Notes: generated by a model not told the origin, from the sequence alone. Counted from the first letter of the stretch, positions 1-6,439 are shown. The stretch is DNA of 9,880 nt from an uncultured Oscillospiraceae bacterium (GCA_900763965.1 CAAFMG010000116.1:1-9880), one strand, 5' to 3'. A program made the numbers and translations.

Positions 1-3
1 CTA

Positions 4-65
4 TTGTCCACCAGTAATTTAACCCATAAGAGGTCAAAATGGGCTTGTCCACCAGTAATTTAACC
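4..65. repeat. Two copies of a 21-nt direct repeat, 41-nt period
   Basis: The same 21 nt, beginning TTGTCCACCAG and ending ATTTAACC, occur at 4-24 and 45-65 without mismatch. The short string AACCCATAA also recurs (21-29 and 72-80). The copies lie downstream of the rpsI terminator and no gene is visible around them. They could be the edge of a longer repeat array or the end of a mobile element cut by the window boundary; neither can be decided here. Confidence 0.7.
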
Positions 66-135
66 ACTATAAACCCATAAATTTCCGTTTAAATTCCATC
101 AAAACCGAACAGTCCAGACAGAATTTTGGGCATAG

Positions 136-172
136 AAAAAGCCCGGAAAATAGCGTATTTCCGGGCTTTTTT
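136..172 (-). terminator. Terminator of the rplM-rpsI operon, probably bidirectional
   Basis: GCCCGGAAA (141-149) pairs perfectly with TTTCCGGGC (158-166) around an 8-nt loop. The stem is flanked by A5 on the left and T6 on the right, so it gives a hairpin plus U-tract on either strand. It lies about 20 nt after the rpsI stop codon on the minus strand. Confidence 0.9.
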
Positions 173-191
173 AGCATTTTTAAGCTGTAGA

Positions 192-596
192 TTATCGCTT
201 GCTGAACTGAGGTGCGCTACGAGCGGCTTTGAGGCCGTACTTCTTTCTTTCCTTCATTCTGGGGTCGCGGGTCATGAAACCAGCAGCCTTCAGAGATGCA
301 CGGTACTCGGGGTTCAGAGTAACCAGAGCGCGGGACAGGCCGTGACGGATAGCGCCAGCCTGGCCGGAAACGCCGCCGCCGGCAACGGTGACAACCATGT
401 CAACCTTGCCCAGCAGGTCAGTGGTGACCAGGGGCTGACGGACGATCAGCTTCAGGGTCTCCAGACCGAAGTAGTCATCAATGTCGCGGCCATTGATGAT
501 GATGGAACCGGTGCCGTTCTCGTAAACGCGAACGCGGGCAACGGAGGACTTACGACGGCCAGTGCCGTAAAAATACTTCTTCTTGCTCTCGTACAT
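192..596 (-). CDS. rpsI: 30S ribosomal protein S9
   Basis: This 134-residue protein is a full-length bacterial S9 (uS9), a small-subunit protein whose basic C-terminal tail reaches the tRNA-binding P site. It opens with YFYGTGRRKSSVARVRV, contains the GGGVSGQAGAIRHGLSRAL segment, and closes with the invariant-type tail APQFSKR. The ATG at 594-596 is set by a GGAGG (606-610) nine bases upstream. It follows rplM by 16 nt, the usual L13-S9 operon order, and a strong terminator follows its stop. Nothing is missing or unusual in this gene, in contrast to rplM next door. Confidence 0.98.
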   Translation of the reverse strand: MYESKKKYFYGTGRRKSSVARVRVYENGTGSIIINGRDIDDYFGLETLKLIVRQPLVTTDLLGKVDMVVTVAGGGVSGQAGAIRHGLSRALVTLNPEYRASLKAAGFMTRDPRMKERKKYGLKAARSAPQFSKR

Positions 597-612
597 TCTA
601 AGTTACCTCCAA

Positions 613-1044
613 TTAGTCCAGGGTCCAGGCTTCGGGCTTCTGGGCAGCGTGGTTGTGCTCAGCACCCTTGTACAGGTGCAGACGGGTCAGGGCGTTCTTG
701 CCGATGGTGTTCTTGGGCAGCATACCCTTCACAGCCAGCTCCATAGCGTAGTCGGAGCGGGTGTTCATCATGTCGCGAGCCTTGGTTTCCTTCATACCGC
801 CTATCCAGCCGGATACACGCTAGTACGTCTTCTGCGCCAGCTTCTTGCCGGTCAGAACAGCCTTGTCGGTGTTGATCACGATGACGAAGTCGCCGCAGTC
901 AACGTTGGGGGTGAAGTCAGCCTTGTGCTTGCCGCGCAGGATATTGGCAGCGATGACAGCGGTACGGCCCAGGGGCTTGCCAGCAGCATCAATGACATAC
1001 CACTTGCGCTCCAGGGTCTCCTTCTTCAGCAGAGTAGTGGACAT
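613..1044 (-). CDS. rplM: 50S ribosomal protein L13, interrupted by an in-frame TAG
   Basis: The reading frame encodes L13 (uL13), an early-assembly large-subunit protein, normally about 142-147 residues; here 143 codons counting the stop within. The N-terminal half (from MSTTLLKKETLERKWYVIDA, through RGKHKADFTPNVDCGD, to TGKKLAQKTY) and the C-terminal half (GGMKETKARDMM, ELAVKGMLPKNTIG, GAEHNHAAQKPEAWTLD) are both excellent matches to the family. Codon 75 (820-822) is TAG, where a Tyr is expected after KTY. The frame is kept across it, so this is a nonsense change and not a frameshift. The next residues read RVSGWIGGM where RHSGYIGG-like sequence is usual. The start ATG (1042-1044) is set by GGAGGA at 1052-1057; an upstream TTG in frame overlaps that site and is not preferred. 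The gene may be a sequencing or assembly error, a read-through case, or a truly split L13 restarting at the ATG at 793-795. Confidence 0.9.
796..822 (-). other. Cluster of unexpected codons with TAG inside rplM
   Basis: On the minus strand the codons are TAG CGT GTA TCC GGC TGG ATA GGC GGT, directly before ATG (793-795). From L13 family conservation one expects Tyr-Arg-His-Ser-Gly-(Tyr/His)-Ile-Gly-Gly here. The changed stretch contains a perfect short inverted repeat, TATCC-GGCT-GGATA (801-814), and a purine-rich GGATAGG just upstream of the in-frame ATG that could act as a weak ribosome site. Sequence outside the stretch matches the family. Confidence 0.6.
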
Positions 1045-1059
1045 TATGCGTTCCTCCAA

Positions 1060-1115
1060 TTAGGTAAAATATTTTGACATTCTTCTGTACTTGAAGTACA
1101 ATATCTTCAAATCGC
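1060..1115 (-). promoter_or_regulatory. Likely L13-type leader in the rplM 5' UTR
   Basis: Between the inferred transcription start (about 1115) and the rplM ribosome site, the minus strand can form two competing hairpins. One is TGTAC-loop-GTACA (1086-1100), with an outer ATATT/AATAT pairing. The other pairs TTGAAG (1105-1110) with CTTCAA (1091-1096). Autoregulatory L13 leaders are known from Bacillota; assignment to that family is inference from position and structure only. Confidence 0.45.
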
Positions 1116-1121
1116 TTGATT

Positions 1122-1150
1122 TTTATATCACATTAAAAATCAAATGTCAA
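1122..1150 (-). promoter_or_regulatory. Sigma-A promoter of rplM-rpsI
   Basis: On the minus strand, -35 TTGACA (1145-1150), 17-bp spacer and -10 TATAAA (1122-1127) preceded by TGA, an extended -10. It is close to consensus, as expected for a ribosomal protein operon. Confidence 0.85.
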
Positions 1151-1214
1151 CATCTATTTCGCGTATTTTTCTGAAATCCGAGATAAACTTGCAAATGCTC
1201 TGTTTTTCTCTCGA

Positions 1215-1242
1215 TTGCTCTCGTTTTCTCACATCCTATTTT
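1215..1242 (+). promoter_or_regulatory. Weak candidate promoter of the ttcA-like gene
   Basis: TTGCTC (1215-1220), 16-bp spacer and TATTTT (1237-1242) lie shortly before the ribosome site. The match is modest, and the AT-rich intergenic region offers other possibilities. Confidence 0.3.
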
Positions 1243-1268
1243 TAAAGTTTTTTGGAGGAAAATCAACT

Positions 1269-2009
1269 ATGCAAAAGCTTATGGGCCTGGTTCGCCGGTG
1301 TGTGGACGACTATGATATGATCCAGTCCGGGGACAAAATCGCCGTTGGTGTCTCTGGGGGGAAGGATTCTCTGGTGCTGCTGGTGCTTCTGGCCGGGCTT
1401 CGGGAATACTTTGACAAGCCTTATTCCCTGGAGGCCATCACCATTGACATGGGGCTGGGAATGGACTATTCCGGTGTGGAGGCACTGTGCCGGGAGCTGA
1501 ATGTCCCCTATCATATTGTGCAGACGCAGATTGCCCCCATCATCTTTGACCACCGCAAGGAGAAGAACCCCTGCTCCATGTGCGCCAAAATGCGCCGGGG
1601 AGCCCTGAATCAGGCGATTCTGGATCTGGGCTTTAACAAGCTGGCTCTGGGACACCACTATGACGATGCCGTGGAAACCTTTGTAATGAATCTGCTCTTT
1701 GAAGGCCGGATCGGCTGCTTCCAGCCGGTGACCAATCTGGACCGCACCGGCATCATCCAGATCCGCCCCATGCTGTACATCCACGAAAAAACCGTGGACA
1801 ATTTCGCCACCCGTCAGGGCCTGCCTGTGGTAGAAAACCGCTGCCCCGTGGACAAGGTCACCAAGCGGGCCGAGGTAAAAGATCTGATCTATGACCTCAG
1901 CCAGACCTACCCCGATCTCAAGGAGCGGATCTTCGGCGCTATGCAGCGCTACCCCCTGGCCGAGTGGGAGCCCCACGGCCGCTACAAGCGCCCCAAGGAG
2001 CAGGAATGA
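1269..2009 (+). CDS. TtcA-family tRNA 2-thiocytidine synthetase-like protein
   Basis: This cytoplasmic 246-residue protein belongs to the PP-loop ATPases of the TtcA/TtuA group, which adenylate a tRNA base and exchange oxygen for sulfur using a [4Fe-4S] cluster. Visible motifs are the PP-loop SGGKDS (29-34), CSMC (102-105), GHHYDD (128-133) and a third cysteine in ENRCPVDK (C192), the three-cysteine set that binds the cluster. In E. coli the TtcA product is s2C32 in certain tRNAs; the exact target here is not shown by sequence. The ATG at 1269 follows GGAGGAAAATCAACT with good spacing; the frame stays open upstream to 1215 but has no ribosome site there. It is divergent from rplM and stands alone, with a terminator about 120 nt downstream. 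Confidence 0.85.
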   Translation: MQKLMGLVRRCVDDYDMIQSGDKIAVGVSGGKDSLVLLVLLAGLREYFDKPYSLEAITIDMGLGMDYSGVEALCRELNVPYHIVQTQIAPIIFDHRKEKNPCSMCAKMRRGALNQAILDLGFNKLALGHHYDDAVETFVMNLLFEGRIGCFQPVTNLDRTGIIQIRPMLYIHEKTVDNFATRQGLPVVENRCPVDKVTKRAEVKDLIYDLSQTYPDLKERIFGAMQRYPLAEWEPHGRYKRPKEQE

Positions 2010-2034
2010 TCCCAGTTCCCCGGTAATTCGTTCC

Positions 2035-2051
2035 GATAAGAACGGCTTATC
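2035..2051 (+). other. Small hairpin in the 3' UTR of the ttcA-like gene
   Basis: GATAAG-AACGG-CTTATC forms a 6-bp hairpin followed only by TTTCC. It is too weak to call a terminator by itself. A second tiny hairpin, TCTGC-ATTC-GCAGA, lies at about 2090-2103. The rest of 2010-2125 shows no gene. Confidence 0.4.
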
Positions 2052-2125
2052 TTTCCATGCCTGCGGCGGATCCCTTTTCCACTGGGGTTCTGCATTCGCA
2101 GATGGCTTCGACAGCTCCCGCGATC

Positions 2126-2166
2126 AACCGTCCCAGTGTCAATGACTTCGGGACGGTTTTGATTTT
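2126..2166 (+). terminator. Rho-independent terminator after the ttcA-like gene
   Basis: AACCGTCCC (2126-2134) pairs with GGGACGGTT (2150-2158), extended inside by AGT/ACT, and is followed by TTGATTTTT. It sits about 117 nt beyond the stop codon. The tract from here to 2249 holds nothing else I can support. Confidence 0.7.
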
Positions 2167-2249
2167 TCGTTTCCATCAAGCAGGAGATCTCAACGCTGTG
2201 CAAATGATTGATACAGCTATATCCCCCACGAAATACATCCATTAAATAT

Positions 2250-2322
2250 AAAAAGAAACCGACACCTGTCCAAGCCCTAGGAGCGCAAAGCCTCTGTTGG
2301 GGGGAATCAAGTATCGGTTTCA
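2250..2322 (-). ncRNA. Putative small RNA, about 73 nt, downstream of tRNA-Pro(GGG)
   Basis: A promoter at 2328-2356 would start transcription near 2322. The RNA would open with GAAACCGATAC (2311-2321), which pairs over 11 bp (one G-U) with GTGTCGGTTTC (2255-2265), immediately followed by a U-tract. So the 5' end closes onto the terminator arm, enclosing about 45 nt. This is the same design as the five units at 6610-7263 on the other strand. No Shine-Dalgarno plus ORF is present. Its own terminator is the same closing stem. The interior sequence is not shared with the other units, and I do not recognise the RNA family. Confidence 0.6.
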
Positions 2323-2327
2323 TCTTT

Positions 2328-2356
2328 ACTGTATCATCATCCAGCACAGATGTCAA
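2328..2356 (-). promoter_or_regulatory. Promoter of the minus-strand small RNA
   Basis: TTGACA (2351-2356), 17-bp spacer, TACAGT (2328-2333), with TGA before the -10. It lies about 120 nt downstream of the tRNA terminator. Confidence 0.7.
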
Positions 2357-2476
2357 TTGCTTTCTGTGGTAATCCGCATTTTTCATTTTTGCCGCCTTAC
2401 TGCGCCGATGGCAATTGCATGTACGCAAATCGTATGTGTAATCGCCTTCCGAATCATTCCTGTCAAACAGCATAAG

Positions 2477-2511
2477 AAAAACGGCCAGTTTCCAATGAAA
2501 CTGACCGTTTT
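2477..2511 (-). terminator. Terminator of tRNA-Pro(GGG)
   Basis: CGGCCAGTTTC (2482-2492) and GAAACTGACCG (2497-2507) form an 11-bp stem (one G-U on the transcribed strand) with a 4-nt loop. On the minus strand it is followed by TTTTTCTT. It begins directly after the encoded CCA of the tRNA. Confidence 0.9.
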
Positions 2512-2587
2512 GGTCCGAGTGTCGAGATTCGAACTCGAGGCCTCTTGAACCCCATTCAAGCGCGATACCAAACTTCGCCACACCCGG
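2511..2587 (-). tRNA. tRNA-Pro(GGG)
   Basis: A complete cloverleaf can be drawn: acceptor CCGGGTG/CACTCGG, D stem GCGA/TCGC, anticodon stem CTTGA/TCAAG with loop ATGGGGT (anticodon GGG, reading CCC and CCU), T stem TCGAG/CTCGA with TTCGAAT loop, discriminator A and a genomically encoded CCA (2511-2513). It differs at 9 of 77 positions from the tRNA-Pro(CGG) at 6440-6516. Its own promoter and terminator flank it. Confidence 0.96.
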
Positions 2588-2617
2588 ATTTGCTTGTCTT
2601 CCTCAGACAACTCAGAT

Positions 2618-2646
2618 ATTGTATCATGTCTTTCTGAAAAAAGCAA
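2618..2646 (-). promoter_or_regulatory. Promoter of tRNA-Pro(GGG)
   Basis: TTGCTT (2641-2646), 17-bp spacer, TACAAT (2618-2623) on the minus strand, leaving a leader of about 25 nt before the mature tRNA end. Confidence 0.7.
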
Positions 2647-2684
2647 GCATTATTTTTCATTTTTTACAAATTTTTGCGAGAACA

Positions 2685-2710
2685 CCGCCGCACCATTCGG
2701 CAAGCGGCGG
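2685..2710 (-). terminator. GC-rich hairpin after the radical-SAM operon
   Basis: CCGCCGC (2685-2691) pairs with GCGGCGG (2704-2710) about 30 nt past the last stop codon of the operon. On the minus strand no strong U-tract follows, so termination is inferred from position; on the plus strand it is followed by ATGCTTTTTG. Confidence 0.45.
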
Positions 2711-2740
2711 ATGCTTTTTGTTGGGTGCTGCCTATGCGGC

Positions 2741-2959
2741 TTATTCGCCCCGCTCGCTGCTGACCACCTTGCCGATGTTCCACAGGTGGACAACCGCTTT
2801 TTCGGCCTCGGCCTTTTCCTCAGGGGTGTTGTACTCCATATAGACGGTGTGGGCGCTGCAATCGACGCACTCCACCTGGACACTCCAGCCGCCTTCGTGC
2901 ATCAGCATACCGGCGCCCCGGCACAGGGGGCATTCTTCCAACATGACTACTTCTTCCAT
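2741..2959 (-). CDS. Small Lar-like zinc-ribbon protein
   Basis: The 72-residue protein has two cysteine pairs, C10-P-L-C13 and C31-V-D-C34, and a C-terminal AVVHLWNIG segment. This spacing and the Trp-Asn near the end resemble the Lar/restriction-alleviation-type zinc-ribbon family (PF14354-like), named from phage proteins but widespread as small chromosomal proteins of unknown role. It is the last gene of the leftward operon, 12 nt after the DUF2344-like gene. Its ribosome site AAGGAGA overlaps that gene's stop codon. A role in restriction should not be assumed; zinc binding is inferred from the cysteines. Confidence 0.75.
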   Translation of the reverse strand: MEEVVMLEECPLCRGAGMLMHEGGWSVQVECVDCSAHTVYMEYNTPEEKAEAEKAVVHLWNIGKVVSSERGE

Positions 2960-2971
2960 AACATTCTCTCC

Positions 2972-3631
2972 TTATCTGAATACGGTTTCGTTGCTGTCGT
3001 AGACCTCCACCCGGCGGCACTTGGCAAAGCTGGGCTTGCAGGCGGGCAGCTCCTTTTCTATGGCCGCCACCAGCTGCATGGGGTTCAGGGACGGATTCTG
3101 GCAGCAGATCCGGGCGTTCAGGGAAAGCTCCCCTTCCCCTTCCTGCTGCACCGTCAGTTTCCGGATCATGGGAATGATATTTTCCTGCTTGGGACCGTTT
3201 TTGGTGCGCTTTTCCACCACCACCGACTTCCGGGCAAACAGGGCTTCCATGGCCTCCCGGGCACCCTGGGGGATCCCATCGTCATACTCCAGGGTCACAA
3301 CGCAGTCTAAATAGGTAAGATGCTTGATCTTGTTTGCGGCATCGTACACCGCCAGCACCCGCACCCCGTCCACCAGGCTTTGGTTCAGCCGGTGCTGGAT
3401 CTCTTCGTTAGCGATCTTCTCCCCTTCCAGATCAAAGTCCAGAAGCTCACAGCGGCTCTCCATACCCACGCTCATGGGCAGGGCAATGGACACCGAGGGC
3501 CGGGGATTGAAGCCCTGGGTGTGGGTCAGAGGCAGCCCGGCCCGCTTGAAGGAACGCTGGAACACCCGCATCAGATCCAGATGGGAGATCCAGATGGCAT
3601 TTCCCGTTTTCTCAAACAGCGCTCTAGGCAT
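2972..3631 (-). CDS. TIGR03936-family radical SAM-linked protein (DUF2344)
   Basis: This 219-residue protein starts MPRALFEKTGNAIWISHLDLMRVFQRSFKRA and contains THTQGFNPRPSVSIALPMSVGMES, hallmarks of the DUF2344/TIGR03936 family, which is almost always encoded beside or fused to the TIGR03960 radical SAM protein. Its ATG (3629-3631) overlaps the last 8 nt of the upstream gene in the arrangement ATGCCTAG, implying translational coupling and a joint complex. The biochemical role of the pair is unknown to me; proximity to ribosome and RNA genes in many Clostridia suggests RNA or ribosome modification, which is inference. Length is normal. Confidence 0.9.
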   Translation of the reverse strand: MPRALFEKTGNAIWISHLDLMRVFQRSFKRAGLPLTHTQGFNPRPSVSIALPMSVGMESRCELLDFDLEGEKIANEEIQHRLNQSLVDGVRVLAVYDAANKIKHLTYLDCVVTLEYDDGIPQGAREAMEALFARKSVVVEKRTKNGPKQENIIPMIRKLTVQQEGEGELSLNARICCQNPSLNPMQLVAAIEKELPACKPSFAKCRRVEVYDSNETVFR

Positions 3632-5459
3632 CGCAGGCCACCCCCTTCAGCAGAGCTGCCGCACCGCATCCGGCGCAGCCGTGACGGCAATCCGGGGTGA
3701 CCAGGCCCTGGTAGGCCCGCTTCCGCTCCCGCAGGAAGAACTTTTTGCCCACACCGATATCAATGGTATCCCAGGGCAGGATCTCCTCCTCGCCGTAGCC
3801 CCGGGTGGTGTAGAAGGATTCCTCCACATTGCAGGCCCGGAAGGCATCGTACCATTTGCTATAATTAAAATACTCGTCCCATCCGTCCAGACGGGCACCG
3901 CTTTTCACCGCCGCTTCGATCACCGGGCCCAGACGGCGGTCTCCCCGGGCAAATACGGCCTCCAGGCAGCTCAGGTCAGGGCTGTGGTAGTCGTATTCAA
4001 TGGACTTGGAATAGAAATGCTCCTTGAGCAGCTTACATCGGCGCAGGTATTCCTGGGGGGTGATCTGCTGCTCCCACTGGAAGGGCGTGAATGGCTTGGG
4101 TACGAAATAAGCCGTGGCCACATGGACCCGCAGACCCCGCTTTTTGTTCACGGCATTTTCCTTCCAGGCCAGAATCACCTTATACACCAGCTCGGCAATG
4201 CCCAGCACATCCTCATCGGTCTCCGTAGGCAGACCCAGCATGAAATAGAGCTTGACATTGTTCCAGCCCCCGGCAAAGGCGTTGGCGCAGGTGGTGAGGA
4301 TCTCCTCCTCCGTCAGGTTCTTGTTGATCACATCCCGCAGCCGCTGGGTCCCCGCCTCCGGGGCGAAGGTCAGGCCGGTCTTGCGGATGGTCTGCAGCTT
4401 CTGCATCAGCTCCCGGGAGAAGTTATCCGCCCGCAGAGAGGGCACCGACAGGCTGATCTTATGCTGGGCACAGTAGGGCAGCAGTTCATCCGTCAGCTCC
4501 TTCAGCCCCCGGTAGTCCGAGGTAGACAGACTGGATACAGTGATCTCGTTGTTGCCGGAGTTTTCCAGCACCTGTACCGCCTGCTGATACAGCACCTCCG
4601 GGCTCTTCTTTCGGATGGGACGGTAGCAGAAGCCCGCCTGACAGAAGCGGCAGCCCCGGATACAGCCCCGGAATACCTCCAGATTGGCCCGGTCATGGAC
4701 GATCTCCGTGGAGGGCACGATCATTTCCGTGGGGAAATAGGCTTTGTCCAGATCCTGGACGATCCGCTTGGTCACCTTTTTCGGTGCGCCGTTCAGGGGG
4801 ACAATGGCGGCCAGTGTGCCGTCCTCGTTGTATTCATGGCAGTAGAAGGAGGGAACATACATTCCGGGGATCTTGGAGATCTCCAGCAAAAACTGCTCCT
4901 TGCTCCATCCCTCAGCCTTGGCACGGTCGTACAGGCTTACGATCTCCACGGTGCTGTCCTCTCCTTCTCCCAGAGAGAAGAAGTCAATAAACTCCGCCAG
5001 GGGCTCTGGGTTGTAGGCGCAGACACCGCCGGCGAACACAATGTTCTTCAGCCCCTTCCGGTCTGCACTGCGCAGGGGCAGTCCCGCCAGATCCAGCATA
5101 TTGAGAATGTTGGAATAGGCCATCTCATAGCCGATGGAGAAGGCAATCATATCAAAATCCCCCATGGGATCCTGACTTTCCAGTGCCCACAGGGGCAGAT
5201 GATGCGCCCGCATGGCATCCTCCATATCCCCCCAGGGATGGAACACCCGCTCGCACCAAACGCCCTCCATGCGGTTCATCACACCGTACAGGATCCGCAT
5301 GCCCACATTGGACATACCGATCTCATAGGTATCCGGGAAGCAGAAGGCCACCCGCACCCGGACATCCTTCAAATCCTTTTTGATCTGCCCCCATTCGCCG
5401 CCGGTGTACCGGGCAGGCTTCTGAACGGTGGGCAGGATCCTCTGTTTCAGTTGCGTCAT
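3624..5459 (-). CDS. TIGR03960-family radical SAM protein
   Basis: This 611-residue protein has an N-terminal B12-binding-like region (about 30-260, with FPDTYEIGMSNVGMRILYG and FSLGEGED) followed by a radical SAM barrel carrying CIRGCRFC (C266, C270, C273), the cluster motif that binds SAM. It ends in a further cysteine group, CRHGCAGCG (C591, C595, C598), which may hold a second metal site. Family members are uncharacterised and pair with the DUF2344 partner encoded next. The ATG follows GAGGTACAGAT. It lies 29 nt after the M50 gene in the same operon. In many Clostridia this pair precedes ribonuclease G and L21/L27 genes; here those are absent and a small zinc-ribbon gene follows instead. 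Confidence 0.93.
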   Translation of the reverse strand: MTQLKQRILPTVQKPARYTGGEWGQIKKDLKDVRVRVAFCFPDTYEIGMSNVGMRILYGVMNRMEGVWCERVFHPWGDMEDAMRAHHLPLWALESQDPMGDFDMIAFSIGYEMAYSNILNMLDLAGLPLRSADRKGLKNIVFAGGVCAYNPEPLAEFIDFFSLGEGEDSTVEIVSLYDRAKAEGWSKEQFLLEISKIPGMYVPSFYCHEYNEDGTLAAIVPLNGAPKKVTKRIVQDLDKAYFPTEMIVPSTEIVHDRANLEVFRGCIRGCRFCQAGFCYRPIRKKSPEVLYQQAVQVLENSGNNEITVSSLSTSDYRGLKELTDELLPYCAQHKISLSVPSLRADNFSRELMQKLQTIRKTGLTFAPEAGTQRLRDVINKNLTEEEILTTCANAFAGGWNNVKLYFMLGLPTETDEDVLGIAELVYKVILAWKENAVNKKRGLRVHVATAYFVPKPFTPFQWEQQITPQEYLRRCKLLKEHFYSKSIEYDYHSPDLSCLEAVFARGDRRLGPVIEAAVKSGARLDGWDEYFNYSKWYDAFRACNVEESFYTTRGYGEEEILPWDTIDIGVGKKFFLRERKRAYQGLVTPDCRHGCAGCGAAALLKGVACDA

Positions 5460-5488
5460 ATCTGTACCTCATTTTGATAGCTTGTCAC

Positions 5489-6070
5489 CTATTGTACAGC
5501 GAGTTTGCCCTCTTTGCAAGGAATTTTTCCCGAAAGGGCCCGGATCAGGACAGCAACCCCCAAAACCAACGGCGAAAGTCCCAGACCCAGGCAGAAGGTG
5601 CCCCAAAGCCCCAGCCCCAGCAGTCCCAGGACTGTCCCCCAACAGGCCCAGGCACAGACCCGCTCCGCCCAGGAGGGAGAAAGCAGCAGATGGGCCCCGC
5701 AGGACAGGAGCTGTCCCCCATCCAGCCCCGGAAGGGGCAGCAGATTATACAGTCCCTGCGTCAAGCCGCAAAAGGCCAGTCTGGGAAGCCGCCCCGCCAG
5801 CCACACCAGGCTCAGGCTTCCCAGAGGCCCCGCCAGCGTGCTGATCAGGATCTGCCAGGGCTCCATGGCAGAAGCCCAGAGCACTGCCCCCTTTGTCCCG
5901 ATCCGAAGTCCCCGGAGGGAACCGCCCAGCGCCAGCACCGCCAGAACATGGCAAAGCTCATGAAACACCGCCGCCCCTGCCGCCGCCAGCACCCACTGCC
6001 AGGGCAGAGCCAGGCACACAAGTGCCAGCAGCAGGCAGTCCGGGCCGCTGATCTCAGCCGGAAGCCCCAT
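5489..6070 (-). CDS. M50 (site-2 protease-type) membrane metalloprotease
   Basis: The 193-residue, very hydrophobic protein has the zinc-protease motif HELCH (37-41) in a membrane helix and a second motif NLLPLPGLDGGQ (109-120, ligand D117), the two signatures of M50/SpoIVFB-like intramembrane proteases. Four or more membrane helices are visible. It is short for the family, so a compact version without CBS or PDZ domains. The frame extends upstream, but the ATG at 6068-6070 fits the family start best; it overlaps the end of the preceding gene by 17 nt, suggesting coupled translation. The substrate is unknown. Genes of this type often precede the TIGR03960 gene in related bacteria. Confidence 0.85.
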   Translation of the reverse strand: MGLPAEISGPDCLLLALVCLALPWQWVLAAAGAAVFHELCHVLAVLALGGSLRGLRIGTKGAVLWASAMEPWQILISTLAGPLGSLSLVWLAGRLPRLAFCGLTQGLYNLLPLPGLDGGQLLSCGAHLLLSPSWAERVCAWACWGTVLGLLGLGLWGTFCLGLGLSPLVLGVAVLIRALSGKIPCKEGKLAVQ

Positions 6071-6341
6071 AAGACAGGATCCGCAGGCAGAAGTTCCGCC
6101 AGGCACTGCCCACACCGACCCCCGCTCCCAGCTCCCGGGCAAAGGTCTGCGCCACTGCAAGGGTGTTTTCCGGATCTCCCGGGATCAGCGCCATTTGCAG
6201 CAGCTGCCTTCCCCGGGGCCAGATCCACCAGACCCCCAGCAGAAACAGCAGAAAGAAGCCCAGAGTCATCCGCCTGCGCCTTGCCCCCGTTTTCGGCGGC
6301 GAGACCCCAAAATCCCCCGGATATTCCACCTGATACGCCAC
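6054..6341 (-). CDS. Small single-pass membrane protein of unknown function
   Basis: I do not recognise this 95-residue protein. It has a basic stretch (TGARRRRM) before one hydrophobic segment (about 26-41, LGFFLLFLLGVWWIW), predicting a short cytoplasmic N-terminus and a mostly extracytoplasmic C-terminal half. The start is GTG (6339-6341), chosen because a strong GGAGGTGG site lies a few bases upstream. Its last codons overlap the start of the M50 protease gene, so it could be an accessory protein or substrate of it (inference). It is the first gene of the five-gene leftward operon; no convincing promoter is visible in the 100 bp before it, which it shares with the divergent tRNA. Confidence 0.65.
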   Translation of the reverse strand: MAYQVEYPGDFGVSPPKTGARRRRMTLGFFLLFLLGVWWIWPRGRQLLQMALIPGDPENTLAVAQTFARELGAGVGVGSAWRNFCLRILSYGASG

Positions 6342-6399
6342 AACACCACCTCCACCCCAATCCTATTGCCCCATTTTGGGAAAAAGACCTGTACAGCAC

Positions 6400-6428
6400 T
6401 TGACATCCGGAGAATTATCCATTATAAT
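6400..6428 (+). promoter_or_regulatory. Consensus promoter of tRNA-Pro(CGG)
   Basis: Perfect TTGACA (6400-6405) and TATAAT (6423-6428) with a 17-bp spacer. Confidence 0.95.
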
Positions 6429-6439
6429 GTTTTCGCTAA

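Noticed and set aside
126..746. Plus-strand open frame over rpsI
   Set aside because: Antisense to a clear S9 gene; it begins inside the operon terminator.
820..1059. Frameshift as the cause of the split rplM
   Set aside because: Both halves are in the same frame and the distance from TAG to the next ATG is a multiple of three, so a nonsense codon is responsible.
2438..2466. TTGACA right after the tRNA-Pro(GGG) terminator as a seventh small-RNA promoter
   Set aside because: At 17 bp the -10 would be GATTAC, only half matching, and no closing helix with a T-tract follows before 2357.
2511..2587. Integration site of a mobile element at the tRNA genes
   Set aside because: No integrase, no duplicated tRNA 3' end and no phage genes are seen; the operon between the tRNAs looks native.
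3324..5477. Open frame of 717 codons on the plus strand
   Set aside because: It lies antisense to the radical SAM gene and the DUF2344-like gene, whose motifs and starts are clear. It has no ribosome site or domain, and is a by-product of GC-biased codons.
5474..6403. Plus-strand open frame of 309 codons
   Set aside because: Its product is Pro/Gln/Arg-rich low-complexity sequence antisense to the M50 protease gene, a typical shadow.
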